A DNA stretch of 64,000 bases. Source: DATLXU01 sp035575515. Lineage in GTDB: Bacteria; Acidobacteriota; Blastocatellia; UBA7656. Where the stretch lies: assembly GCA_035575515.1 (NCBI GenBank), contig DATLXU010000079.1, positions 1 to 64,000 on the forward strand, given 5' to 3'. The notes under the pieces were generated by a model. It was not told the origin of the DNA and did not search any database. It was given only the letters and a program-made list of their open reading frames with translations. The position numbers and the translations under genes are program-made. Shown piece after piece: positions 15,306 to 23,391 of this stretch. The first letter of the stretch is position 1; the number at the start of each line of letters is the position of its first letter.

Positions 15306-17251
15306 AACTCGTCCTCAAGCGGCTCGCGCGTTTGACCTGGCAGGTTCGGCTCAGGCCGGTTGCCCGACCAGAACCACCCAATGAGCGCAATGGCGCAAAG
15401 CGTCCCGCCTATGGGAATGCCCCACGGTGTGAAGATGACGACGATGAACGTGACGCCCACGCCAAGCGCAAGCATCAAAGGCCAGATAGATGGGCCGGGC
15501 ATCTCGTAGCGTCGGTCTGGTTCCGCGTCGAGCGGATTCGTGAGCAGCACCTCGCGGCACTCGCTGCGAAGCCCTGTGACGACTGGCGTGTCTGCGGTTC
15601 GCGTCCACATCGGCGTGCGACTGTTCACCGTCGGCGGAAAGACGAAGTTGTAAGGCGGCGGAGGCGACTGCGTGTCCCATTCGAGCGTGTCCGACTCCCA
15701 CGGATTGTTGCCCGCCGCAAGCCCGTTGCGGCAGCTCCATAAAACGTTGGCGATAAATATCACAACGCTTGTGGCGATGATGACCGCGCCGATGGAAGCG
15801 AGCGCGTTCAGATTGGCCCAGCCCGTGCCTTCCTGATATGTGTAAACGCGGCGCGGCATTCCCTGAAGTCCTAGCTGGTGCATCGGAAAGAACGTCAGGT
15901 TGAAGCCTATAAAGAGCAGCCAGAAATTCCACTTGCCCACGCGCTCGCTCAGCATTCGACCTGTCCATTTCGGGAACCAGTAATAAAAAGCGCCAAAGAG
16001 AGGAAAGACCGCGCCGCCTATCAGCACGTAATGAAAATGCGCGACGACGAAGAATGTGTCGTGCACCTGAAGGTCGAGCGGCACAGCCGCAAGCATCACG
16101 CCCGTCAGCCCGCCCAAGACGAACAGGGCTATGAAGCCGAGGATGAAAAGCATCGGCGTGGCAAATCGTACTTTGCCGCTCCACAGGCTTGCGAGCCAGC
16201 AGAAGATTTGAATGCCGCTCGGAATCGCAATCATCATGCTCGCTGCGGTGAAAAAACTCTGGCCGAGCTGCGGCACATCGGTGGCAAACATGTGGTGCAC
16301 CCACAGGCCGAAGCCTATGAAGCCAGTCGCGACGAGCGAGAGCACCAATGCAAGATAGCCGAAGGTCGGACGGCGTGTGAACGAAGGCAGCATCGTCGAG
16401 ACAAGGCCAGTCGCGGGGATGAAGATTATGTAAACTTCCGGGTGGCCGAAGAACCAGAACAGGTGCTGCCACAGCATCGGGTCGCCGCCTTCAGCCGGAT
16501 TGAAAAAGTGCGTGCTGATGAGCCGGTCGGTTGCCAGCATCGAACTCGACAACATGACGGCAGGCATAGCGAACAAGACCATGAACGATGTAATAATCAT
16601 CGCCCACACGTATATAGGTATGCGGTTGAGCGACATCCCCGGCACTCGCTGCTTGAATGCGGTGACGATGATTTCGATGCCGCCGACTATTGCGGCAATC
16701 TCGGTGAAGGTTATCATCTGCGCCCAGAAGTCAACGCGCTTGCCGGGCGAGTACTGCGGCCCGGAAAGCGGCACGTAGCTGAACCATCCCGTGTCAACGC
16801 CGATGTTCAGAATGAAAGCGACGTATATCATCACGCCGCCGATAAGATAGACGTAATAGCCGAAGGCGTTCAGTCGCGGCAGCGCCACATTGCGCGTGCC
16901 TATCATCAGCGGCACGAAGTAAAGCCCTAAAGCTTCCATAATCGGCACGGCGAACAAAAACATCATCGTCGTGCCGTGCATCGAGAAGAATTGATCGTAG
17001 AGGTCGGGCCCAAGTATTCGATTTTCGGGCCGCGACAACTGCAGCCGTATAACAGCAGCCTCGATGCCGCCGAGCAGGAAAAAAATGAAAGCCGTGATTA
17101 TGTAACGCCGCGCGATGGATTTGTGATTCGTCGTCGTGAGCCAGCCCCAGAGTCCCGGCGGAGATGCCCACGTTCTTTCGAGAATCGCGCGCTCGCGCTC
17201 CTCGCGGGCGCGCACGTCGTCTGTTGTAACTGTCGCGGACTCGACGTTCAT
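15302..17251 (-). CDS. coxA: Cytochrome c oxidase subunit I
   Basis: 649 aa, catalytic subunit with low-spin heme, heme-CuB centre and proton channels. Ligands visible: H92 (MHGTTMMF, low-spin heme), H270 and cross-linked Y274 (FFGHPEVY), H319-H320 (VHHMFATD) for CuB, and H405 and H407 (VAHFHYVLIG) for the hemes. The GHPEVY tyrosine marks an A-type oxidase. The C-terminal about 100 residues carry two further hydrophobic segments (IWPLMLALGVGVTFIVVIF, GGTLCAIALIGWFW) beyond the usual 12-helix core. The start overlaps the coxB stop. Confidence 0.95.
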   Translation of the reverse strand: MNVESATVTTDDVRAREERERAILERTWASPPGLWGWLTTTNHKSIARRYIITAFIFFLLGGIEAAVIRLQLSRPENRILGPDLYDQFFSMHGTTMMFLFAVPIMEALGLYFVPLMIGTRNVALPRLNAFGYYVYLIGGVMIYVAFILNIGVDTGWFSYVPLSGPQYSPGKRVDFWAQMITFTEIAAIVGGIEIIVTAFKQRVPGMSLNRIPIYVWAMIITSFMVLFAMPAVMLSSSMLATDRLISTHFFNPAEGGDPMLWQHLFWFFGHPEVYIIFIPATGLVSTMLPSFTRRPTFGYLALVLSLVATGFIGFGLWVHHMFATDVPQLGQSFFTAASMMIAIPSGIQIFCWLASLWSGKVRFATPMLFILGFIALFVLGGLTGVMLAAVPLDLQVHDTFFVVAHFHYVLIGGAVFPLFGAFYYWFPKWTGRMLSERVGKWNFWLLFIGFNLTFFPMHQLGLQGMPRRVYTYQEGTGWANLNALASIGAVIIATSVVIFIANVLWSCRNGLAAGNNPWESDTLEWDTQSPPPPYNFVFPPTVNSRTPMWTRTADTPVVTGLRSECREVLLTNPLDAEPDRRYEMPGPSIWPLMLALGVGVTFIVVIFTPWGIPIGGTLCAIALIGWFWSGNRPEPNLPGQTREPLEDEL

Positions 17252-18282
17252 TTGAGGCTCTCCAAGTAAGCGAGCAACGCTTGCAGTTCTTCCGGGCTGA
17301 GCATGTTCTGCGGCATGCGATTGCCGGGCTTCACCGATTGCGAATCAACGACCCAACGCGCGAGACTATCGTGAGCGAAAGGTATTGTCCCGGCCGCGAT
17401 TGTCTGACGGCTCGCGACGTGAGTGAGGTTTGGCCCGACGTGAGCGCCTGCGGGCGTGCCTTGAATCGTGTGGCAGAGCACGCATGACTTCGTGAGAAAT
17501 ACCTGCTGGCCGCGCGCCTGCAATTGGTCTGCAGGTTGAACGGAAGGCTTGCGCTGGTTTTCGAGCCACGCCTGAAACTGATCGGGCGGCTCAGCGATGA
17601 TAAAGAAAGCCATGTGAGCATGTTGATGGCCGCAGAACTCTGCGCACTGGCCGCGAAACGTGCCGGGCGCGTCTGCCTGAATCGTCGTGATGATTTCGTG
17701 ATCGGGTATGAGGTCTTTCTTGCCGTGAAGACTGGGAACCCAGAAGCTGTGAATCACGTCGTGCGAAGTCAGCTTGAGCATCACGGTCTGGCCTGTCGGA
17801 ATATGAATCTCGTTTGCAGTCGTCACGCGTTGGCTCGCAACCGGGTCTTCGTACTCAACCTCCCACCACCACTGATGGCCTGTGATTTTGATCGTCAAAA
17901 AATCTCCCGAAGGCGGCGGCGAAATTGCTCTTCCAGTCAAGACGCTTGCGACGAGAAGGCCGAATAAAGTTACTACTGTCACGGCGACAGCAATCGAAAC
18001 CGCTCGCGCCATTCGTCGCTCGGCATTCTCATCTGTAGCTGCGTTGTTTCTGCGGCGCGAGCGATAGGCTCCATAAAGCATGAACGCTACGACAAGCACG
18101 AAGACAATCACGCTGACCGTAAACAGCAGCCACCAGAGATTGCCGATGCGTTCGGATTGCGGGCCTGCGGGGTTGAGCGCCGAGTGATTCCCCCCGCAGC
18201 TTGCAAGCGACAGGCAAGCCGCCGCAATCAGAATGCGCAGCGCGGCTACATTCAAACGCGGCTTGATTGGGTGGCTCATCAT
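17248..18282 (-). CDS. coxB: Cytochrome c oxidase subunit II with fused cytochrome c (caa3 type)
   Basis: 344 aa. Lipoprotein signal (CLSLASC, Cys29), two membrane helices (about 50-70 and 94-116), then the CuA cupredoxin domain with H178, C213, E215, C217, H221 and M224. A C-terminal cytochrome c domain carries C267-VLC-H271 and axial M323. The fused heme means the enzyme takes electrons from a c-type cytochrome directly. The ATG overlaps the stop of the upstream cytochrome c gene, which points to a shared transcript with the alcohol dehydrogenase genes. Confidence 0.95.
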   Translation of the reverse strand: MMSHPIKPRLNVAALRILIAAACLSLASCGGNHSALNPAGPQSERIGNLWWLLFTVSVIVFVLVVAFMLYGAYRSRRRNNAATDENAERRMARAVSIAVAVTVVTLFGLLVASVLTGRAISPPPSGDFLTIKITGHQWWWEVEYEDPVASQRVTTANEIHIPTGQTVMLKLTSHDVIHSFWVPSLHGKKDLIPDHEIITTIQADAPGTFRGQCAEFCGHQHAHMAFFIIAEPPDQFQAWLENQRKPSVQPADQLQARGQQVFLTKSCVLCHTIQGTPAGAHVGPNLTHVASRQTIAAGTIPFAHDSLARWVVDSQSVKPGNRMPQNMLSPEELQALLAYLESLK

Positions 18283-18824
18283 TTATGCTCGGCTTTCTTT
18301 TCTGTCAGCGGCTGCTGAGGCATTTCCTGCTCCGAAGGCTTCATGTTCATGTGATCGCTGCGCGAAGGCGAAGCGTCTTTCGGAGTCTGGCCCGCGAGCG
18401 AGCGGACATAAGCGACCAGCTTCCAGATTTGATCGCTTGAGAGCTTATCGCCGAAAGCGGGCATTCCGTTTGGGCGGCCTTCGGCAATCGTGTCGTAGAG
18501 GTTCTGCGGGCTTGCGCCGTAAATCCACTTCTCGTCCATCAATGCAGGCCCGATTGCCCCACCGCCATGGGCGTGACAGCCGACGCAGTTGAACCATTCG
18601 AAGAGCGTCTTGCCTTCAGACATCGCGTAGGCGTTTCCTTCATACGGATTGACGACCTGCGGCTGCGCGACATGCGGGCCGGGCTGTAGCTCTGTCTGTC
18701 GCACTGGAGTGTTCGGAGGAGATGAGGGCGGCGTCGTTTTGAACTGCCGCTTCTCTCTCTCACACGAGACAAAAGCCAGCGCAGTAATGATTGATATTAA
18801 CAAGATGCTTTTTACTAATCGCAT
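18279..18824 (-). CDS. Lipoprotein cytochrome c, probable electron acceptor of the alcohol dehydrogenase
   Basis: 181 aa. Signal with lipobox (LAFVSC, Cys21), a Pro-rich tether (30-60), then one class I heme c domain: C80-VGC-H84 and axial M121 in GRPNGMPAFGDK. The C-terminal tail (150-181) is hydrophilic and rich in Lys, Glu and Met. By position after the dehydrogenase and its binding protein it is the XoxG-like carrier, and it is coupled to coxB. Such lipid-anchored cytochromes would pass electrons to the caa3 oxidase. Confidence 0.85.
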   Translation of the reverse strand: MRLVKSILLISIITALAFVSCEREKRQFKTTPPSSPPNTPVRQTELQPGPHVAQPQVVNPYEGNAYAMSEGKTLFEWFNCVGCHAHGGGAIGPALMDEKWIYGASPQNLYDTIAEGRPNGMPAFGDKLSSDQIWKLVAYVRSLAGQTPKDASPSRSDHMNMKPSEQEMPQQPLTEKKAEHK

Positions 18825-18835
18825 TCAATGCCTGT

Positions 18836-18959
18836 GTAGGGGCAGGGCTTGTCCCTGTCCGGATTGCCGAAGGCAATGATAAAGATTCGCCATCGGACAA
18901 TTTAATCAATGCTCAAAGTCATCGCGCTTTCGCGCGATTCGGGTCGAGACCTGCCCTAC
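18836..18959. mobile_element. MITE/REPIN-like palindromic element, copy 2
   Basis: Left end GTAGGGGCAGGGCTTGTCCC is intact; the right end is degenerate (GGTCGAGACCTGCCCTAC). The inside keeps the family plan: GATTGCC-GAAG-GGCAAT hairpin and CATCGCGC...GCGCGATTC. It fills the gap between the binding-protein gene and the cytochrome c gene, and its final CTA supplies the TAG stop of the binding-protein gene. Confidence 0.8.
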
Positions 18960-19978
18960 GGTCTTGGCACGCCGTACTCGTCCAAAATTTTTTCGATGTC
19001 GGCGCGCTTTCGCTCGATGATGTTTTCAAGCTCATCCCTAAAGGCACTATCGCCGCGACGCACGCCCATTGAGATGTCGTAGAAAAATGGCAACGACGGC
19101 TTATCCACTTGCGGCGAGACCGGGACGATTTCAAGCGGCACCGTTTGCCGCTTTGCAAAAAAACCGGCGAGCGGTCCCCACACGATTGCAACATCAATAT
19201 CGCCCGCAGCCACCGCGTTGATGATTTGCGCCGACGCGTTCGGCTGCGAGTAGTCGCCATAGATCATGTAGCCTCGGACGTTTTCGGCTATGTGACGCTC
19301 CGCGAGCGCGTAAGCTGGCGGCGTGTAGGCGTTGTCATCGCTGATCATCTGGATTCCTATTCGCAGATGGCGAAGCGCGGGATCATCGAATGAATGAATT
19401 CTGAGGTGGCTGTCTTTTCGATAAACGAAGACGTAGCTTGAGCGGTAATAAGGCGCGGTCGTGAGCGCAAGCTCAGAGCTTGCGGGCACACCGATTACGC
19501 AATCGCACTGGCCCGTCTTCAGTTCGTTTCGTATGAAGCCGCGCCGCCGCGCCCACCAGATGTAGCTGACCGAAGCGTTCATCTCTCGCGCTACGAGTTC
19601 GGCGATTTTGTTCTCGAACCCTTCGAGACGCTCGTTTGAAAAAGGCAGGTTGTTCGGGTCGGCGCACACGCGAAGCACTCGCGTTGGTTTTGATTCACCT
19701 GCTTTGTTGGATTCGTCGGCTTTGCTTACTTCGCTTCGTTTCGCGCACGAAGCAAGCAGCAGCATCAGGCATAATGCGAGCGCGGTTAGTGGGGGCAGGG
19801 CTTGTCCCTGCCCGGATTGGCCTTCGGCCAGTGAAAAGAATTCACCCGCGACCAGTTTGATTAATGCGCGATTCTTTTCATCGCGCGTTGCGTGGAACCC
19901 GATTACGGGTTGCGGGCAGGGATCGTCCCTGCCCCTACTGCGTACAAAATCGAAAACTGCTCTGCCATCCTGCTTCAT
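18956..19978 (-). CDS. XoxJ-like periplasmic substrate-binding protein, 5' and 3' ends remodelled by mobile repeats
   Basis: 340 aa if started at the ATG at 19978. The recognisable protein begins with a lipoprotein signal (ALALCLMLLLASC) and continues as a type 2 periplasmic-binding fold of the quinoprotein-dehydrogenase-associated family (VLRVCADPNNLPFSNERLEG, then IGVPASSEL and DVAIVWGPLAGFFAK). Homologues (XoxJ/MxaJ) are thought to help maturation of the PQQ dehydrogenase. Everything before the hydrophobic core is translated from element copy 3 (GQGQALPPL), so the native start seems displaced. The stop codon comes from element copy 2. Whether the present protein is exported is open. Confidence 0.75.
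   Translation of the reverse strand: MKQDGRAVFDFVRSRGRDDPCPQPVIGFHATRDEKNRALIKLVAGEFFSLAEGQSGQGQALPPLTALALCLMLLLASCAKRSEVSKADESNKAGESKPTRVLRVCADPNNLPFSNERLEGFENKIAELVAREMNASVSYIWWARRRGFIRNELKTGQCDCVIGVPASSELALTTAPYYRSSYVFVYRKDSHLRIHSFDDPALRHLRIGIQMISDDNAYTPPAYALAERHIAENVRGYMIYGDYSQPNASAQIINAVAAGDIDVAIVWGPLAGFFAKRQTVPLEIVPVSPQVDKPSLPFFYDISMGVRRGDSAFRDELENIIERKRADIEKILDEYGVPRP
19789..19938. mobile_element. MITE/REPIN-like palindromic element, copy 3, inside the 5' end of a gene
   Basis: Ends GTGGGGGCAGGGCTTGTCCC and GGGATCGTCCCTGCCCCTAC, with GGCC-TTCG-GGCC hairpin and GCGCGATTC/CATCGCGCG core. At 150 bp it is the longest copy. It is read in frame, without stops, as the N-terminal extension of the binding-protein gene. 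Confidence 0.8.
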
Positions 19979-19991
19979 AACCACCTTCGAC

Positions 19992-21842
19992 TCATGGGAG
20001 CGAGAAGACATAGAGCATCCCGCCTTTGGTCGTGTGCTGCGGCAGGTCGCCCATCGCGCCGACGAATCCAGCGGCTCCGCTCGCGTCGCGCGGGTCGAGG
20101 TCAGCCGCAACTATCGCGCCTGCCCAGCCGCCCACGCCCGACAGCACCGCGACGTACTGCTTGCCGTCAGGCCCGCGATATGTGACAGGCTGCCCGACAA
20201 TTCCTGAGCCGACTTTGAACTTCCACAACTCTTCGCCCGTGCGCGCGTTGATGGCTTTGAACCATCCGTCCATCGTGCCGTAAAAAGCGACATCGCCCGC
20301 CGTTACCGAGACTCCGCTCCACAAGGGAAAGTTTTCCGGAATGCTCCAGACCTTTCGCTGATTGACAGGGTCCCACGCGATGAACTCGCCGCGATTGCCG
20401 CCCGGCCCTGCGTACATCTTCACGTTCATCCCGACGTAAGGCGTGCCCGCAATGTAGTTGGCCTCTACGCCCTCGGCATCTTCACAGCAGTTATTGGCAG
20501 GGATGTAGAGCATCCCTGTGCGCGGCGAAAATGCCGACGGCTCCCAGTCTTTACCGCCTGCTGAAAAAGGACAAATCTCTCGAACCACTTTGCCAACGCC
20601 CGTCTCTTTCTCGTCGTTGTAGATTAACCTCCCCGTTTTCAAATCAACGCCCTTCGATGTCGTGATGTAAACGTAAGGCGTCGCCGAAAGCACTTCGCCG
20701 CTTGCGCGATCAATCACGTAAACGTAGCCGTTGCGCTCCGGCCTGACGATCACCTTCCGCGTCTGCCCGTTGATAGGCAAATCAACAAGAATGTTTTCGT
20801 TGACACCATCGTAATCGTGCAGGTCGTGCGGCGTGAACTGGTAAAACCAGACGGCCTCGCCCGTGTCAGGGTTGCGGGCGAAGATTCCGCAGGTCCATTT
20901 GTTATCGCCGGGCCGCTGTTCAGGATTCCACGGACCGGGGTTGGCTGTGCCGTAGTAGATCAGATTTAACTCAGGGTCATAAGAGATCCAGCCCCACACG
21001 CCGCCGCCTCCGATCTTCCAGGCATCGGGCGGCCAGCTCGCAACTCCTAAATCCGCGCCGCGATCCATCTCATAAAACGGCTTGAAGTTCGGGCCTATCA
21101 AACAATCAGCATCGGGACCTGTGCTGTAGGCCCTCCATGCAATCGCGCCCGTGTTTGCATCGAGCGCCGTCAGCCATCCACGAACGCCGAATTCGCCGCC
21201 GCTGTTGCCTACGAGCACTTTGCCTTTGACGACTATGGGAGCCATCGTGATTGACTCGCCGATATTTACGTCGCCGACTTTAGTCTTCCAGATTTCTTGT
21301 CCAGTCTCGGCGTCAACCGCGACCGTCTGCGCGTCGAGCGTGTTGTAAATGATCTTGCCTTCCCAGTAGGCGCAGCCTCGATTCACAACGTCGCAGCAGG
21401 CGACGCCTTGCGCGGCGGGCGAAGGCTGCGGGTCGTACTTCCACTTCATCGGCGCGCCTTCTTTCGTGAGGTCGAGCGCATAGAGATAATTCGGAAACGG
21501 GGTGACGATGTACATCGTGTTGTTGACGACGAGCGGCGCGGCTTCGTGGCCGTTCGTCAGTCCCGTAGAGAAAGTCCATGCGAGTTTGAGGTTAGCGACG
21601 TTTGCGGTGTTGATCTCATCGAGACCGCTGAAGCGGGTGTTGGCGTAGTCTTTTGCGGCCATCACCCACTGGCCGTCTTCCGAGCCGGGCGCGTAAGGGA
21701 TTGGCACGGGCGGGAGATTATTCTGACCGCGCTGCGCCGATTGTTTCTGCGAGCAGGCAATCGGCAGAAGAAATAAACAGAGCAGGCTTGCAAGCGCGAA
21801 CCAGTTTGCGATTGATGGCGAGTTAATTGATTGCCGCCTCAT
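19992..21842 (-). CDS. PQQ-dependent alcohol dehydrogenase, lanthanide type (XoxF/PedH-like)
   Basis: 616 aa, eight-bladed quinoprotein. It oxidises methanol or other alcohols in the periplasm with pyrroloquinoline quinone. The vicinal disulfide C149-C150 (GVACCDVV) stacks on PQQ. The catalytic region reads HDYDGVNEN with D343 and D345; the second Asp, two residues after the catalytic one, is the hallmark of lanthanide-dependent enzymes and is Ala in calcium-dependent MxaF. The N-terminus has a lipoprotein-like signal (FLLPIAC, Cys30) instead of a plain signal peptide. It is the first gene of a run leading to cytochrome c and the caa3 oxidase. Methanol versus ethanol preference cannot be read from the sequence. 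Confidence 0.92.
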   Translation of the reverse strand: MRRQSINSPSIANWFALASLLCLFLLPIACSQKQSAQRGQNNLPPVPIPYAPGSEDGQWVMAAKDYANTRFSGLDEINTANVANLKLAWTFSTGLTNGHEAAPLVVNNTMYIVTPFPNYLYALDLTKEGAPMKWKYDPQPSPAAQGVACCDVVNRGCAYWEGKIIYNTLDAQTVAVDAETGQEIWKTKVGDVNIGESITMAPIVVKGKVLVGNSGGEFGVRGWLTALDANTGAIAWRAYSTGPDADCLIGPNFKPFYEMDRGADLGVASWPPDAWKIGGGGVWGWISYDPELNLIYYGTANPGPWNPEQRPGDNKWTCGIFARNPDTGEAVWFYQFTPHDLHDYDGVNENILVDLPINGQTRKVIVRPERNGYVYVIDRASGEVLSATPYVYITTSKGVDLKTGRLIYNDEKETGVGKVVREICPFSAGGKDWEPSAFSPRTGMLYIPANNCCEDAEGVEANYIAGTPYVGMNVKMYAGPGGNRGEFIAWDPVNQRKVWSIPENFPLWSGVSVTAGDVAFYGTMDGWFKAINARTGEELWKFKVGSGIVGQPVTYRGPDGKQYVAVLSGVGGWAGAIVAADLDPRDASGAAGFVGAMGDLPQHTTKGGMLYVFSLP

Positions 21843-22075
21843 AGCGAGGTTCTTATCAATTCAATGCGTGTTGCTAACGTGAATAAATCACACCGGAGAA
21901 GTAAAGCTAGTTTGGCTGTGTCTCAACTAAGTCCACAAAAAGACCGGTAAGGCGCTCATCAAAGTTGCAACGCTTATGCCGGAGATTATTAAAGGTTTCT
22001 GGATTGATTTATGCTGGATATGCGATGGCGAGCCGCAATAATGCCTGCAGCGTGAGACATGATTGCCAGATGCAA

Positions 22076-22588
22076 TCAGGAAGTGCGGAGATGGATATCG
22101 CACATCGCAGTCGGAGATTTATCCGAACGCTTTATGACGCTGAAGCTGCTGTTGGCTTCAAGCACGACGGCTTCGACTTCTTCCAGCGACGCGATGCCCT
22201 GACTGCGAACAGCCGCGCGAATCTCGACTTCGTGAACGCGCTCCTGCTTCATCGCGTCATAAAGAAACTCGCCGCGATAAAACAACAACTGAGGGTCGGG
22301 CTTGATTAGATGCCTCATAAATTTCGTGTTGAGGTTCAAAAGCGTGACGGCGAATTGAAGGGCAATTAGAATGGCGAAGGCTGAAAGCCCTTCGGCGAGG
22401 GAAACGCCCGGCGAAAGGATTGTCTGCGCGAGCGTCGAGCCGAGCGCCGTCGTGATGACGAAATCGAAAGGGTCCATCATCGAAAGCGTTCGCTTGCCCG
22501 AAACGCGCAGGAACGCAACGAGCGCGATGTAAGCAATCAAGCCGAACAGCGCCGTTCGACCGACTGCCGACCACCCATTAAAAAACAT
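22076..22588 (-). CDS. DUF421/YetF-family membrane protein
   Basis: 170 aa. Three N-terminal hydrophobic segments precede a cytoplasmic YetF-type domain: FLRVSGKRTLSMMDPFDFVI and LLFYRGEFLYDAM are the family signatures. GGGAGG lies 4 bases before the ATG at 22588. The function of the family is poorly known (linked to envelope stress and spore germination in bacilli). Confidence 0.85.
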   Translation of the reverse strand: MFFNGWSAVGRTALFGLIAYIALVAFLRVSGKRTLSMMDPFDFVITTALGSTLAQTILSPGVSLAEGLSAFAILIALQFAVTLLNLNTKFMRHLIKPDPQLLFYRGEFLYDAMKQERVHEVEIRAAVRSQGIASLEEVEAVVLEANSSFSVIKRSDKSPTAMCDIHLRTS

Positions 22589-22620
22589 TAAACCTCCCGC
22601 GCCATTCGCATAGCTACAAG

Positions 22621-23226
22621 CTACGCGGCCATCTTGAATAAATACGCCTCTCTCGTCGGCGGAAACTGCATGACTTTGATTAGAGCGAACCCGCTTTCGG
22701 TGAACGCTTTCACCTTTCTGTCTGACGAGTACAATTCGAGCTTATAAAGATTGCTGACGAGCTTGCCGAACAGATTATCTTTGACCGAGACATTCAGGAA
22801 GTAACCTCCGCGCACGAGTTGCGCCGCGAGATTGCGGACGGCTTTTTCCAGATCAACGTACTCCAGCACGCCAGCGGTGATTACGAGATCGAATTTTTCA
22901 CCCGGCTCCGCAATCGGTTTGTTTATGTCAGTTGTTAAGATTCTCACTCTGCGGCTCGCGTCTTTATTCTTTGCGAGCTTCTCTCTGAAGGCGCTCACCA
23001 TCTCTTCGTTCAAATCGAAAGCCGTCACGGTCGCGTTCGGAAATCTTCTCAGCATTTCGAGCGAATATATCCCCGTGCCGCAACCTGCATCGAGAACTTT
23101 TATCGCGCGGCTGCGATCCAGAGGCAACCGTCGGACGAAATACTTCACGGCGAGGTTGTAGCCGCTCAGTCCCAAGATTGTGTCGTATGACTTGGCGATG
23201 GAAGAATAGAGCGCGTTGGAGTTCAT
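22621..23226 (-). CDS. Class I SAM-dependent methyltransferase
   Basis: 201 aa. Motif I VLDAGCGTGIYSLE at 44-57 and the acidic residue after strand 2 (AFDLNEEM) form the SAM pocket; a VITAGVLEYV segment follows as motif post-II. The substrate is unknown; the closest general type is Methyltransf_11/25. It lies in an unrelated neighbourhood, so context does not help. Confidence 0.8.
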   Translation of the reverse strand: MNSNALYSSIAKSYDTILGLSGYNLAVKYFVRRLPLDRSRAIKVLDAGCGTGIYSLEMLRRFPNATVTAFDLNEEMVSAFREKLAKNKDASRRVRILTTDINKPIAEPGEKFDLVITAGVLEYVDLEKAVRNLAAQLVRGGYFLNVSVKDNLFGKLVSNLYKLELYSSDRKVKAFTESGFALIKVMQFPPTREAYLFKMAA

Positions 23227-23391
23227 AGGCTGTGGGTCGCGCTAAAAAGCTGCCCGCCTTTCTCGTGGTCAAGTTAAGGGAACTCACCGCGCCCTGAAGC
23301 TGATTACCTTATCGCATCAAAGAGAGTTTACTGGCAAACCGGATGCCAGCCTTTGCGCGAAGCTGGCCGTCTTGCATCCACATCGCGCTGG

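Noticed and set aside
15878..16930. A 350-codon open frame opposite coxA
   Set aside because: It is a shadow of a gene with all heme and copper ligands in place.
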